NCBI RefSeq assembly: GCF_001262505.1
Contig: NZ_KQ410723.1
Span: forward strand, 124,001-188,000
DNA: 64,000 bases
Reading direction: 5' to 3'
Origin: Shinella sp. SUS2
GTDB lineage: Bacteria; Pseudomonadota; Alphaproteobacteria; Rhizobiales; Rhizobiaceae
The notes beneath the pieces were generated by a model. That model saw nothing but the letters and a program-made list of their open reading frames with translations. It had not been told where the DNA came from and did no database searches. Positions 43,456 through 52,211 of the stretch are shown piece after piece. Numbering within the stretch: the stretch's first letter is position 1; every line of letters begins with the position of its first letter. Made by a program: the position numbers and the translations under genes.

Positions 43456-44262
43456 ATGACCAAGCTCATCGTCTTTACCGACCTGCATATGGTGCCCGAG
43501 GGGTCGACCATTATCGGCCTCGATCCCTACAAGCGCCTGCTCACCGGCATCGAACACGTCAACCGCTACCATGCCGATGCCGACCGGGTTATCTTTACCG
43601 GCGATTTGACGCACCGCGCGGACACGCAATCCTACGAGCGCCTGCGCGATCTCCTGTCACTGCTCGTGCCGCCGGCCGCCATCACCATCGGCAACCACGA
43701 TTATCGCGAGCGCTTTCTCGAAAGCTTCTCCTATGTGAAGCCGGACGAGAATGGCTTTGTGCAGCAGGTGATCGATTTCGACGACTGCCGCGTGGTGCTG
43801 CTCGATACGCTTTTCGCCCCACCCTACGATTATCCGCGCAGCCATGCCGGCTATCTCTGCGAAACGCGCCTGACCTGGCTCGACAATACGCTTTCCGGTG
43901 CCGGCGGACGTCCCGTCCTCCTCTTCATGCACCACCCGCCGCACAAGACCGGCTTTACCGGGATGGACGCAATCCGGCTTTCCAACGAGGGCGCCTTCTA
44001 CGAAATCGTGCTGAAACACGGCAATGTGCGCCACATCTTCGCCGGCCACGTGCACCGTACGATCGGTGGCTCGCACCGCGGCATTCCTTTTTCGATCCTC
44101 AAGAGCCCCGTGCACCAGCAGCCGATGCCCTTTGACGCGCCGAACGCGTCGCTCTCGGTCGACGAGCCCGCGGCCTATGGCATCGTCGTCGTCACGGAAG
44201 ACGGCCTGCAGGTACACAACGAGGACTACGAAATCGCACGGCGCGATTCGGAAATTGCCTGA
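43456..44262 (+). CDS. CpdA-like calcineurin-family phosphodiesterase
   Basis: This 268-residue metallophosphoesterase has all five metal motifs: D-x-H in VFTDLHMV (~8-10), GD in VIFTGDLTHRADT (~48), GNHDYRE (~78), H in LLFMHHPPHKTG (~158) and GHVHR in IFAGHVHRTIGG (~197). Dimetal phosphodiesterases of this class include the 3',5'-cAMP phosphodiesterase CpdA and GpdQ-type glycerophosphodiesterases. With a cyclase and a Crp-type regulator 4-6 kb away, cAMP breakdown is a sensible guess, not a proof. ATG 43456 (MTKLIVFTD) is preferred to an open frame from 43363. Confidence 0.85.
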   Translation: MTKLIVFTDLHMVPEGSTIIGLDPYKRLLTGIEHVNRYHADADRVIFTGDLTHRADTQSYERLRDLLSLLVPPAAITIGNHDYRERFLESFSYVKPDENGFVQQVIDFDDCRVVLLDTLFAPPYDYPRSHAGYLCETRLTWLDNTLSGAGGRPVLLFMHHPPHKTGFTGMDAIRLSNEGAFYEIVLKHGNVRHIFAGHVHRTIGGSHRGIPFSILKSPVHQQPMPFDAPNASLSVDEPAAYGIVVVTEDGLQVHNEDYEIARRDSEIA

Positions 44263-44383
44263 GGGAGAGGTTAACGCGCGTTACACATCGTGATGCGCCG
44301 CCGCGTCCTGCACGGAACCGAAGACAGAAAGTGACGTTGTCTCTGCCGAAGGGGTGGGAAAACCACATTCGAAGGAGAATGAC

Positions 44384-45019
44384 ATGCGTAAATTTCTGAT
44401 GGCCGGCGCCGCACTGGCGCTCATCGGCGCCACCGCGGCCCATGCAGATGACGGCGACAAGGAAGTCCTCGGCGGTGCGGCCGGCGGCGCAGCGGGCGCG
44501 GCCGCCGGCGCCGTCGTCGGCGGCCCGGTTGGCGCCATTGTCGGTGGTGCCGTGGGCGTTGCCATCGGCGCGGAAGCCGCCGTACCGGACGATGCCCGTG
44601 TCTACGTGCTGGAAAACCCGACACCGCCCGTCATTCTGGAAGGTCAGGTGACGTCGGACACGCGTTTTGACGACACCGTCACGCTGACGCCGATCCCCGA
44701 GCACCCGGACCTTGCCTATGTCTATATCGACAATCGCCCGGTGATCGTGCGAACCGATAGCCGCCAGGTGATCTATGCACCGGAGGTCGAAACGACAGCC
44801 AGCATCTCCGCCGACATTCCGGAAGCGGCGATCACCTATGTCGAGCGCCATCCGCTGGAGCCCGTCGTGCTGGAAGGCCCGGTGGAGGCCGGTGCGCTCA
44901 TCCCGGATACGGTTGAGATCGTCGAGGTGCCTGAGAGCCCGAGCTACGGTTACATCTATATCGATCAACGTCCGGTTCTGGTCGACCGCAATACCCGTGA
45001 GGTCATCTGGGTCCGCTGA
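44384..45019 (+). CDS. secreted DUF1236-type protein (duplicated domain)
   Basis: A 211-residue protein with a signal peptide (MRKFLMAGAALALIGATAAHA|DD, cleavage near 21). A Gly/Ala-rich hydrophobic stretch (~30-65; GGAAGGAAGAAAGAVVGG) follows. Two copies of a ~65-residue DUF1236-like domain come next (VYVLENPTPPVILEGQV ... YVYIDNRPVIVRTDSRQVIY and ITYVERHPLEPVVLEGPV ... YIYIDQRPVLVDRNTREVIW). The function of DUF1236 is unknown; envelope location is likely. AAGGAG precedes the start. A terminator follows. Confidence 0.85.
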   Translation: MRKFLMAGAALALIGATAAHADDGDKEVLGGAAGGAAGAAAGAVVGGPVGAIVGGAVGVAIGAEAAVPDDARVYVLENPTPPVILEGQVTSDTRFDDTVTLTPIPEHPDLAYVYIDNRPVIVRTDSRQVIYAPEVETTASISADIPEAAITYVERHPLEPVVLEGPVEAGALIPDTVEIVEVPESPSYGYIYIDQRPVLVDRNTREVIWVR

Positions 45020-45042
45020 CCCCACGGGATTTGCGAAGCGAG

Positions 45043-45068
45043 GGCGGCTCCTGCGAGAGCCGCCTTTT
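45043..45068 (+). terminator. terminator after the DUF1236 gene
   Basis: GGCGGCTC (45043-45050) and GAGCCGCC (45057-45064) with a 6-nt loop, followed by TTTT. It reaches the last base of the convergent lipoprotein gene. Confidence 0.85.
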
Positions 45069-46315
45069 CATTGCCCGGTCGCCGTCACCGCAGTGTCTTC
45101 CACGGATTGGCCGAAGCGCAGCCACTGGTCGTTGTAGTTCTTGCGCGTCACCGGATCGAAGACCGCGATGGGCGTGGAGACGGCGATGCTGGCGACGCTG
45201 CCCACCGTCTGGGCGGTGCCGAGCGCCACCGCACCGAGCCGGTCGCCGAGACCGACCTCGGAATCCGTGACGGTCTGGCCGGCGATCAAGCGGTTGCCGA
45301 TCAGCCGCACCACTTCCGGGCTTTCGGCAAATTTTCCATGGTTGAGGCTGTCACCCGATTTCAGCGCCGTCAGGTCGAGCACGATGATGCCCTGCTTTTC
45401 CAGCATGCTGCGATAGGGTTCCTGCGAGGGGTCGATCTGGCCGAGCCGGTCGACATTGCCGGAAATGCGCCGCGAGAGCGTCAGTGCCCGATCATCTTGC
45501 GAGACGAACAGCGTGAATTGCGGACGCTCCTTGCCGATGGCGCGCAACTGCTGGCCGAAGACGTCCACATCAAGATCGGGCGAGGCAAGGATCACCTGCT
45601 GGATCTTTTTCGGAACGCGGCCGTCGCGGATCGCCATCTGGCGCAGCGTCTCCACCGCAAGCCAGGTGCCCATGGAATGCGCCATGATGGTGATCTCGCC
45701 GACCTCGGGCGAGTTGACCGCAGCGCGCAGCAGTTCCTCCAGCGCGTCACGTGAGTAGTTGGTGCTTTCCTTGTCGTAGGAATAATCGAAAATGCTGGCG
45801 CGCGAGGGCCAGGTGAAGATCACGGGCGCGGCATCGGTCTTCGAATCGTGCACGATCTGCGCGAAGCGATAAACGGCATCCTCATAGCGATTGTTGAAGC
45901 CGTGTACGAAGACGAGCACGCGCCGGCTCTTCGGCAGGTGCCCGTCAAGCCAGGCACGGCTCTTCTGGGCACTGTCGACCGGCGTCACGCTGACAGTCGA
46001 AAAATCCTTTTGCGGATTGGCCGGCAGCTTTTCCGGCCATTGCACCTGGCCGACCTTGCGCTTGTCATCCGGCGGAATGGAAACCCTGATGTCGCGCATC
46101 ACGAGTTCGGAGCCGCGCTCGCCGGAGAACAGCACGCCCGGCTGGTGCGAGGGCGCGCGCGTGGTGGCGACGAGGAGATCGACCGTCGAGACACCCGCCG
46201 GCGCTTCGCCGCTCGGCACGAGCACACCTTCCGGCCGGCCGGCGCAGCCCGCAAGGGCAAGCAGTCCGGCGAAGATCACGCGACGCAATACGCGCGGCAT
46301 TTCGCGGTTCATCAT
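45068..46315 (-). CDS. alpha/beta-hydrolase lipoprotein (DUF900 family)
   Basis: This 415-residue protein has a lipoprotein signal peptide: MMNREMPRVLRRVIFAGLLA then LAG|C (Cys near residue 23). The DUF900 alpha/beta-hydrolase core shows VLVFVHGFNNRYEDAVYRFA near 133 and the nucleophile elbow AHSMGTWL (Ser near 215). Acid and His candidates follow (QQVILASPDLDVDVFG near 245; the LNHGKFAESPEV His near 330). A C-terminal ~70-residue extension (GDRLGAVALGTAQTVGSVAS) is probably membrane-associated. A lipid or ester substrate is likely but unknown. ATG 46315 with AAGGAAG upstream was chosen over an open frame to 46777. Confidence 0.82.
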   Translation of the reverse strand: MMNREMPRVLRRVIFAGLLALAGCAGRPEGVLVPSGEAPAGVSTVDLLVATTRAPSHQPGVLFSGERGSELVMRDIRVSIPPDDKRKVGQVQWPEKLPANPQKDFSTVSVTPVDSAQKSRAWLDGHLPKSRRVLVFVHGFNNRYEDAVYRFAQIVHDSKTDAAPVIFTWPSRASIFDYSYDKESTNYSRDALEELLRAAVNSPEVGEITIMAHSMGTWLAVETLRQMAIRDGRVPKKIQQVILASPDLDVDVFGQQLRAIGKERPQFTLFVSQDDRALTLSRRISGNVDRLGQIDPSQEPYRSMLEKQGIIVLDLTALKSGDSLNHGKFAESPEVVRLIGNRLIAGQTVTDSEVGLGDRLGAVALGTAQTVGSVASIAVSTPIAVFDPVTRKNYNDQWLRFGQSVEDTAVTATGQ

Positions 46316-46503
46316 GCCCCGCTTCCTTCCGCTTTCTGGTTTCGCCGGTGCAGGCAGCACCGCTTTCACCTGCTTAGCCGAGCGGCGCGCGGTTTTGAAG
46401 AGCGGCAAGCACCCTGCAGGGCGTACGGCGGCAAGGCGTGGCATATCGGTCACGTCGCCTGCCGGTGACCGAGCATGGACTTGCTGGCGACAATCAATCG
46501 TAC

Positions 46504-46526
46504 CCAGATCAAAAATGGACGGAGAC
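46504..46526 (+). promoter_or_regulatory. second copy of the motif shared by the RTX loci
   Basis: CCAGATCAAAAATGGACGGA then GAC, matching 25289-25310 with one substitution and one extra A. It lies 124 bp before the RTX pseudogene. The rest of the 334-bp gap 46316-46649 holds no gene or structure I can assign apart from this motif. Confidence 0.55.
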
Positions 46527-46649
46527 CACGGGAGGTCCGTGCTCCAGCCTACCCGGGATGAGCGGCCATTCGGCCGCCGGACGACGGGACCCGAGACCGC
46601 GATACGGGCAGGGACCTTGTTCAAAAATTGACAGGCAAGGAGCGCTTTC

Positions 46650-47404
46650 ATGGCAATGGTCGGAGGCACGATCACGCGTGTAAACACGCAGTTGGATTTT
46701 CTGGAGAGGGCCTCATCTGTTACCGGCCTCAGCGACGGCGGCTGGGTCGCTACCTGGTCGTCCGAGAACACGTCCACTGGGCGGACTGAAGTTTACCAGC
46801 AGGCCTTCAATGCAACCGGAACGCGCAAGGGCGGTGAAACCTGGATCGACGGATCGATGAACGGCAATGATACGATGTGTGGCGGCGAGGGCAATGACAG
46901 CCTGAGTGGCGGCGATGGAAACGACCAGGCCTATGACGGCAAGGGTTCCGACAGCCTCTCCGGCGGCAGGGGCCGTGACACGATGGGCGGTGGAGAGGGG
47001 ACGGACAGGCTGTTCGGCGGCCAGGGCGCCGATATCCTTGCCGGCGCGGGCCGCGATGTGCTGGCCGGCGGCAAGGGGCGGATGTGTTCCTGTTCACCGC
47101 CAAGAGCGATTCCGGCACCAATGCCAGGATACGGGACACGATCACCGACTTCAGCCAGAAGGGAGGCGACAAGATCGACCTCGGCAGGATCGGTCTCGAC
47201 AACGGCAACGGGGAAGACCCGTTCTTCACCTTCCTCGGAAAGGGGGCTTCACCGGCAAGGCCGGGGAACTGCGCTACGAGATCAAGGGCGGCAAGACGAG
47301 GGTCCTCAGCGATCTCGACGGCGATGGGATGGGGATGGGGATGCTGATTTCTCGATCCTGCTCGACGGAACAATCAACCTCAAGGCAACCGACTTCATTC
47401 TGTT
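46650..47404 (+). pseudogene. RTX-type Ca2+-binding protein gene with three one-base deletions in G runs
   Basis: Residues 1-140 read [14 protein letters not shown], one [11 protein letters not shown]...[11 protein letters not shown] repeat, then about seven GGxGxDxL nonapeptides. This is a shorter paralogue of the 25386 gene. The frame then breaks at 47075-47078 (GGGG where five G are needed), at 47242-47246 (five G where six are needed) and at 47326-47328 (three G where four are needed). With these three bases added the product runs [13 protein letters not shown] ... [18 protein letters not shown] ... [14 protein letters not shown] ... [21 protein letters not shown], a complete RTX C-terminus. 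The expected stop after DFIL is missing. Either a decayed gene or homopolymer sequencing errors. Confidence 0.75.
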
Positions 47405-47409
47405 ACGGC

Positions 47410-48287
47410 GGGAGGCGGCCGCCATGCGAGAGCGGGTCGAAACGCTAGCGATCTCCTGCCGGCTGGTATGGGCACGCGAAAGACCGAAGGCTTCCGCGAG
47501 GGAAGAGATGGTGCTCACGTCCGTCAGCATGTTTCCCGCCTCCGGAACCGCCCCCTCTTCGAGACCGGCGATGAACCGGTCCATCAGCAACCCTCCCGCA
47601 TCGGCCCAGGTGAAGATGGTGTAGAACGGGCCGGGCCTGTAGAGATCAGTGTCCGAAACCAGGGTCATGCCGACGCGTGGCGCAAGATGCGTCAACAGCC
47701 GCTCGGGTTCGGCCAGGAAGCGCGCGCTCCGGCATCGGCCATCGATAAGATCGAAGACATGAAGATGCAGGCCATACCACTGCGTCAGGATCGACAGGGT
47801 CAGGGCGGACGGGACGACCTCTTCTCCCATGCCCACCGGGAGAACAACTTCGTATTTCAGCGCCTCGTCGAAAAAAGGCGTAGGCGGTGTTGCGGCTGGC
47901 AATGCCGTGCTGGCGCGCCAGGAGGCCGAGGCCACGCCGCGTGAGCCCCGCACCGCCGCACCGGGCCGCCAGGAAATACTGCGCCAGGCCCGCATGGCAG
48001 AGCAGCCACCGTTGCTGGGTGGCGAAGAGCGCGGCCGTACGCGGCGCAGCCTCGTGCGCGGTAAGGAACCCCCGCGCCATGAAGCGGAGAGCCAGCGGGA
48101 ACGCCCGCTCCGCGATCAGCCTATCTGCGGAACCCGCTTGCTGCACTGCTGGCTGCAGGCAAATATCTGATACCTCCAGGGGGACCGGCATGGTGGACCG
48201 CCTTCCCGCCCGAGCAGACCGAAGTGGGCCTGCCGCCGGGACAGCCGGCCGCTCATCGTTTTCTCTCATCAAACGGCTTGGCATCAC
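47410..48287 (-). pseudogene. frameshifted and truncated regulator-like gene (two HTH-like regions)
   Basis: From a start near 48287 (or MPVPLEV at 48191) one frame reads to SRNTAYAFF. A second frame continues with FDEALKYEVVLPVG. They join at a run of six A on the plus strand (47872-47877); removing one base restores one protein. The fused product has helix-turn-helix-like regions RRGLGLLARQHGIASRNTAYAFF and [22 protein letters not shown], about 130 residues apart. After SRAHTSRQ the frame runs into antisense RTX sequence, so the C-terminus is missing. I do not recognise the family. It lies tail to tail with the RTX pseudogene; the real 3' boundary is uncertain by tens of bases. Confidence 0.5.
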
Positions 48288-48382
48288 GTCTCCCCGGGCC
48301 CCCGCATGGCGCTTCGGCTTCCGGCCTTCACGGTGTGATAGGTCTCAAGCCGTGCGAATGTCCTGACGGCGCGGGGGCGCAG

Positions 48383-48408
48383 TTCTGAAATTTTCTGATT
48401 TTTTCTGA
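48383..48408. promoter_or_regulatory. three TTCTGA direct repeats at exact 10-bp period
   Basis: TTCTGA occurs at 48383, 48393 and 48403 with A/T-only 4-bp spacers (AATT, TTTT). This one-turn spacing is the classical binding pattern of OmpR/CadC-type winged-helix regulators. It lies in the 252-bp divergent gap between the regulator remnant and the CadC-like gene (start 48540), which is the best candidate binder. The rest of the gap holds nothing else I can assign. Confidence 0.6.
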
Positions 48409-48539
48409 AACGGGGCCGATGGCGCCACGCATGCAAATCCCAGGCAAGCAGACAGGCGGAAGCATCCACCGGTTGACGGCGGCACCGGCGCTTCTCTATT
48501 TTGCGCCGGACCGCGACTGGGGATCGTGAGGAGCCGGTG

Positions 48540-50177
48540 TTGTTTTTTTCGGGATTCGCTCTGGATCCGGACCGCGCCGAGTTGCGTGGTCCAGACGGCG
48601 CTGTCATCCGGCTGCGCCCGAAGGCCTTCGAGCTCCTGCGGCTGCTCGTAGCCAACAGCCACCAGCTTCTTCCCAAGCGGGTCCTGCTGGACACGGTCTG
48701 GCCCGGCGTTCATGTCGGGGAAGACAGCCTCTTCCAATGCATTCGCGAAATTCGCGCTGCGCTTGGCGATCACGAGCGGCAAATGGTCAAGCTCGTATCG
48801 GGCCGCGGGTATCTGTTCGCGGTCGATGTCTCCACCGCGACCGACGCCAAGCCGGCCATCCAGGCCTTGCCGATCGAGGCCTCCGGCGTATCCTCCCGGT
48901 TTCTCCGGACACGCAGGACCACGGCACGCATGATTGCAGGGGGCGCCACCGCCGCCCTGCTGCTCGGGGCTTTTGCCATCGTGAAATCCGGCCTTTTTTC
49001 CGATCGATCAGCCCCGGTGGTCGAGGTCATGTCGTTCGTCGATACGACGGCCGAGCCGCGCGAGGCAGCCCTCGCGCGCGGTGTGTCGGCGCAGCTGATC
49101 GCCGGCCTCTCCCGCATCGACGGCCTCCAGCTCATTGCCTCGGCGGGACAGGCAACAGCAGCCAGGACCGCCCCGACCCATCTGGTCCAGGGCGAGCTGC
49201 GCAAGAGCGCCCAATCCTGGATTCTTCAGACCCGCTTGATCGATACGGCGAGCCGCGAGGTCCTGTCGGTTGTCGAGGCCAAGGTCGATGCACAGCAACC
49301 CGATGCGCAACGGGTGCAATCCCGGCTTGCCGCCAGCGTGGGATATACGCTGGCCCTGAAGCTGGGAAGGCTGCGTGAGGACAGCCCTACACCCGGGAGC
49401 AGCACGGCCGATATCGCGATCCAGCAGGCGGCCGCATCGATCAACCAGACGACGAAGGAGCGCTTTGCAACGGCGCGCACGATACTCGAGACGTATCTCG
49501 CCGGCGATCCGGACAATATCGACCTGCAGGTTGCACTGGCGACGCTGCATCTGCGCGGCATCCAGATGACCTGGTACAGCCCTGTGCAGATCAACGCAGC
49601 GGAGAATGACGCACGCAAGCTGCTTAAACAGGCCGTGGCGGCGCAGCCGCTTTCCGGATCGGCCATGGGCGCCTATTGCCGGTTCCTGACGGCGACGAAC
49701 CAGTTCGCCGAACGCCTTGTCACCTGCACCAAGACCCTCTCGCTCAATCCCTGGGATGGCGCCGCCCTTTTTCAGCTCGGCCTGACGCAACTTCAGCTCG
49801 GCCGTTTCGAGGATGCGTTCGCGACCTTCCTGGAGGCAGACGGCTTCGACACGCCGGATGTTTCCCGCTGGACGTGGCTTCTGGGCGCGGGCCTCGTCTG
49901 CATCGTCCAGGACCGCAATGAGGAGGCGCTCGGCTGGCTGCGGCGTTCGATCGCGATCACACCCGCCTCGGGGCGGGCTCACATGCTTCTCGCCGTCGCC
50001 TACCACCGTCTTGGCCGGGATTCCGAGGCCAAGGAAGCGCTCGCGAAGGGACTGGCGCTACGACCGGGAACGACGGCCACCAACATCGCCCTGCGCAAGG
50101 ACAATGCAAGCGACGCTTATCTCCGCGCTGCCGGGAAAATCAGCAGCAACCTGGTCGAAATCGGCCTGCCGCCGTAA
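48540..50177 (+). CDS. CadC/HilA-like winged-helix regulator with TPR domain
   Basis: A 545-residue protein. Residues ~1-95 form an OmpR-type winged helix (LRPKAFELLRLLVANSHQLL, KRVLLDTVWPGVHVGEDSLF, IREIRAALGD, LVSGRGYLFAVDV). One transmembrane helix lies near 130-150 (ARMIAGGATAALLLGAFAIV). The C-terminal part (~160-545) contains an adenylate-cyclase-associated type AsnC-like region (QLIAGLSRIDGLQLIASAGQ) and TPR-like helices (FQLGLTQLQLGRFEDAFATF, AHMLLAVAYHRLGRDSEAKEAL). Such membrane-bound regulators bind DNA directly without phosphorylation. I prefer TTG 48540, because GAGGAG lies 6 bp upstream; GTG 48537 and TTG 48501 are alternatives. Confidence 0.85.
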   Translation: MFFSGFALDPDRAELRGPDGAVIRLRPKAFELLRLLVANSHQLLPKRVLLDTVWPGVHVGEDSLFQCIREIRAALGDHERQMVKLVSGRGYLFAVDVSTATDAKPAIQALPIEASGVSSRFLRTRRTTARMIAGGATAALLLGAFAIVKSGLFSDRSAPVVEVMSFVDTTAEPREAALARGVSAQLIAGLSRIDGLQLIASAGQATAARTAPTHLVQGELRKSAQSWILQTRLIDTASREVLSVVEAKVDAQQPDAQRVQSRLAASVGYTLALKLGRLREDSPTPGSSTADIAIQQAAASINQTTKERFATARTILETYLAGDPDNIDLQVALATLHLRGIQMTWYSPVQINAAENDARKLLKQAVAAQPLSGSAMGAYCRFLTATNQFAERLVTCTKTLSLNPWDGAALFQLGLTQLQLGRFEDAFATFLEADGFDTPDVSRWTWLLGAGLVCIVQDRNEEALGWLRRSIAITPASGRAHMLLAVAYHRLGRDSEAKEALAKGLALRPGTTATNIALRKDNASDAYLRAAGKISSNLVEIGLPP

Positions 50178-50319
50178 CGCGACCATAGTGCCATGGGTGA
50201 TGTCGGGCGTTCGGCTGCGGCGCGACAAAACCTCGTTCGCCGTGCCAGTTTACAGCATCAAGCCACATGGCCCTGCAAACCGCGGAGACTTCATCTTAAT
50301 CTAGATTTTTGGAAAAGAA

Positions 50320-50396
50320 TGGCGCACCCGAAGAGATTCGAACTCCTGACCCCCAGATTCGTAGTCTGGTGCTCTATCCAGCTGAGCTACGGGTGC
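50320..50396 (-). tRNA. tRNA-Arg (ACG)
   Basis: On the minus strand the acceptor GCACCCG/CGGGTGC, D-arm TAGCTCAGCTGGATAGAGC, anticodon loop CTACGAA (anticodon ACG) and T-arm GTTCGAATC form a complete cloverleaf with encoded CCA (50320-50322). ACG is the usual arginine wobble tRNA. Confidence 0.95.
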
Positions 50397-50529
50397 GCTG
50401 GCAGTTGCGGGTGTATTGCCCGGCTGCGAGGCGGTCTCTAAAGGGTCCTCCGGCCTATTGCAAGCGTCTTTCGCAGAAAAAATGTACTTTTTTCATCGGC
50501 CCGTCACACAGCACCGGCAAAACCCCGGA

Positions 50530-52002
50530 TTATGAGGCGCGGTGGCGGAACGCATCGAGGGGGACGGGACGATCCGGCAGTTCGATGCGGAACAGCGTGC
50601 CGGGCGTCTGCTTTTCGACCAGCGCGATCGTCCCCCCATGGGCGAGCACCAGCTCGCGGGCGATCGCAAGGCCAAGACCCGTGCCCCCTGAACGCACGGA
50701 GCCGCGGAAGGCGGCAAAGAGGTTGTCTCGGGCCTTTGCGGGCATGCCGGGGCCGTTGTCGTCGATGGCGATGGACACGACGCTTCCGGTGCGCAGACCT
50801 GTGACAAGCACGGTGCGCCGCTCTGCGCCGCTGTCCTGCGACAGCGCCTCGACGGCGTTGCGGCACAGATTGTGGATGACGCGGAAGAGCTGCTCGCTGT
50901 CGGCGTCGACCTGGAGGCCCGGCTCGACCTGCGCCACGAAATCGATGTCACTGCGCGAATCGAGCGCCAGCACTTCGGAAACCTCCTGCACCAGCGGGCG
51001 CAGCGCGACGAAGCGGCGGCGCGGTTCCGGCTCGCGCATGCGGCCATAGGAGAGCACCTCGTTGGTATAGCCCACCGCCCGGTCGATGCTGCGCAGAAGC
51101 TTCGGCGCCACGCGCTTGACCACGGGGTCGTCGACATCGGACAGACGGTCGGACATCAGCTGGGCCGAGGAGAGGATGTTGCGCATGTCGTGGTTGATCT
51201 TCGACACGGCGAGACCGAGATCGGCGAGGTTCTTCTGCTCCTTCAGCGTGCGTTGCAGCGTCTGCTGCATGGCCGCGAGATGGATGCCCGCAACGGCGAT
51301 CTCGTCGCGACCGCCGGAGGGTTCCAGCACACGCGCCGGGTTCGAGGGATCGGCGGCGAACTCCTGGATGTTCGCGGTCATGCGGCGGATCGGGCGGATC
51401 AGCAGCCGATTGAGCGCGAAGAAGATGGGGCTTGCGGTAACCAGCGAGATGATCATCGACAGGGTCAGGACATTGCGGGCATGCCCGAGCATGGCGCGGC
51501 GCAATGCCCGCTCATCAAGCAGGAGTTCGATACGCGTGCTGGTTTCCCCAACCGGACCGAAAACGCGGATGACGCGCTCGCCGCCGAAAAGCAGCGTCTC
51601 AAAGGCATCATAGACGGATGCGAGCGTCGAGACGTCGGAGAGGTCGTATTGCGCGTCGATGCTCGGCGGCATGTCGACGGCGGCAACCATGCGTGAGGCA
51701 TCCTGGCGCCTCAGGATGATCGCCTTGGTGCCGGTCGCCATCAACGCCTCTTCCTGCACGGGGCGCGGCAGCTCGTGATCCGGCAGGCCCTCGATGACGA
51801 CGCTCGCGGCGGCGGCCGTATTCAGGCGGTCGCGCAGCCATTGAAGACGCATGTTGGCGACCGACGGCACGAAGATCAGCACTTCCGCGATCAGGACGAA
51901 GATGGCCGTGACCAGGAGGAGCCGCCCCGACAGACCGGACAGAAAGCCGACTGCCGGCACCGGCTTCTCGGTCAAGGACGGTGTCCCGTCTCTGTCCACC
52001 AT
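50530..52002 (-). CDS. membrane sensor histidine kinase
   Basis: This 490-residue kinase has helix 1 at ~25-48, a periplasmic sensor segment (~50-185), helix 2 at ~188-207 and a HAMP linker (RLLIRPIRRMTANIQEF). The H-box is VSKINHDMRNILSS (His271), an HD-M-RN form rather than the usual HELRTP. The N-box is HNLCRNAVEALS, the G1 box IDDNGPGMP and the G2 box GGTGLGLAIARELV. No receiver gene is adjacent, so it is an orphan in this window. The signal is unknown. It is followed by an intergenic region with tRNA-Arg. Confidence 0.9.
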   Translation of the reverse strand: MVDRDGTPSLTEKPVPAVGFLSGLSGRLLLVTAIFVLIAEVLIFVPSVANMRLQWLRDRLNTAAAASVVIEGLPDHELPRPVQEEALMATGTKAIILRRQDASRMVAAVDMPPSIDAQYDLSDVSTLASVYDAFETLLFGGERVIRVFGPVGETSTRIELLLDERALRRAMLGHARNVLTLSMIISLVTASPIFFALNRLLIRPIRRMTANIQEFAADPSNPARVLEPSGGRDEIAVAGIHLAAMQQTLQRTLKEQKNLADLGLAVSKINHDMRNILSSAQLMSDRLSDVDDPVVKRVAPKLLRSIDRAVGYTNEVLSYGRMREPEPRRRFVALRPLVQEVSEVLALDSRSDIDFVAQVEPGLQVDADSEQLFRVIHNLCRNAVEALSQDSGAERRTVLVTGLRTGSVVSIAIDDNGPGMPAKARDNLFAAFRGSVRSGGTGLGLAIARELVLAHGGTIALVEKQTPGTLFRIELPDRPVPLDAFRHRAS

Positions 52003-52120
52003 GTTTCAACTCCCAGGCAGGCCGCGGCGCGGCAAACGCATCGTGACCGAAGGTCGACGACGTATTTCAGCCAATCATAGGAGATTGCGGCAAATTTTCC
52101 AACGTTGCCGCGGAAACGAC

Positions 52121-52150
52121 AAAAACGCGGCGATCCTGCGATCGCCGCGT
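52121..52150 (-). terminator. terminator after the chemotaxis receptor gene
   Basis: ACGCGGCGAT (52125-52134) and ATCGCCGCGT (52141-52150) pair around a 6-nt loop; on the minus strand TTTTT follows. It lies about 60 bp past the stop. Confidence 0.85.
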
Positions 52151-52211
52151 TGAAAGGCTGAATCCGGCTACGAAATGCCGCAGCGCTCCCGAACGCGCCG
52201 GGAATGACCGA

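Noticed and set aside
44272..44283. Palindrome TAACGCGCGTTA before the DUF1236 gene
   Set aside because: Twelve bp only, no second copy and no promoter alignment; it may be chance.
50320..50396. tRNA-Arg as a possible integration site for the adjacent RTX/regulator region
   Set aside because: No integrase, no duplicated tRNA 3' end and no clear change in base composition were seen.
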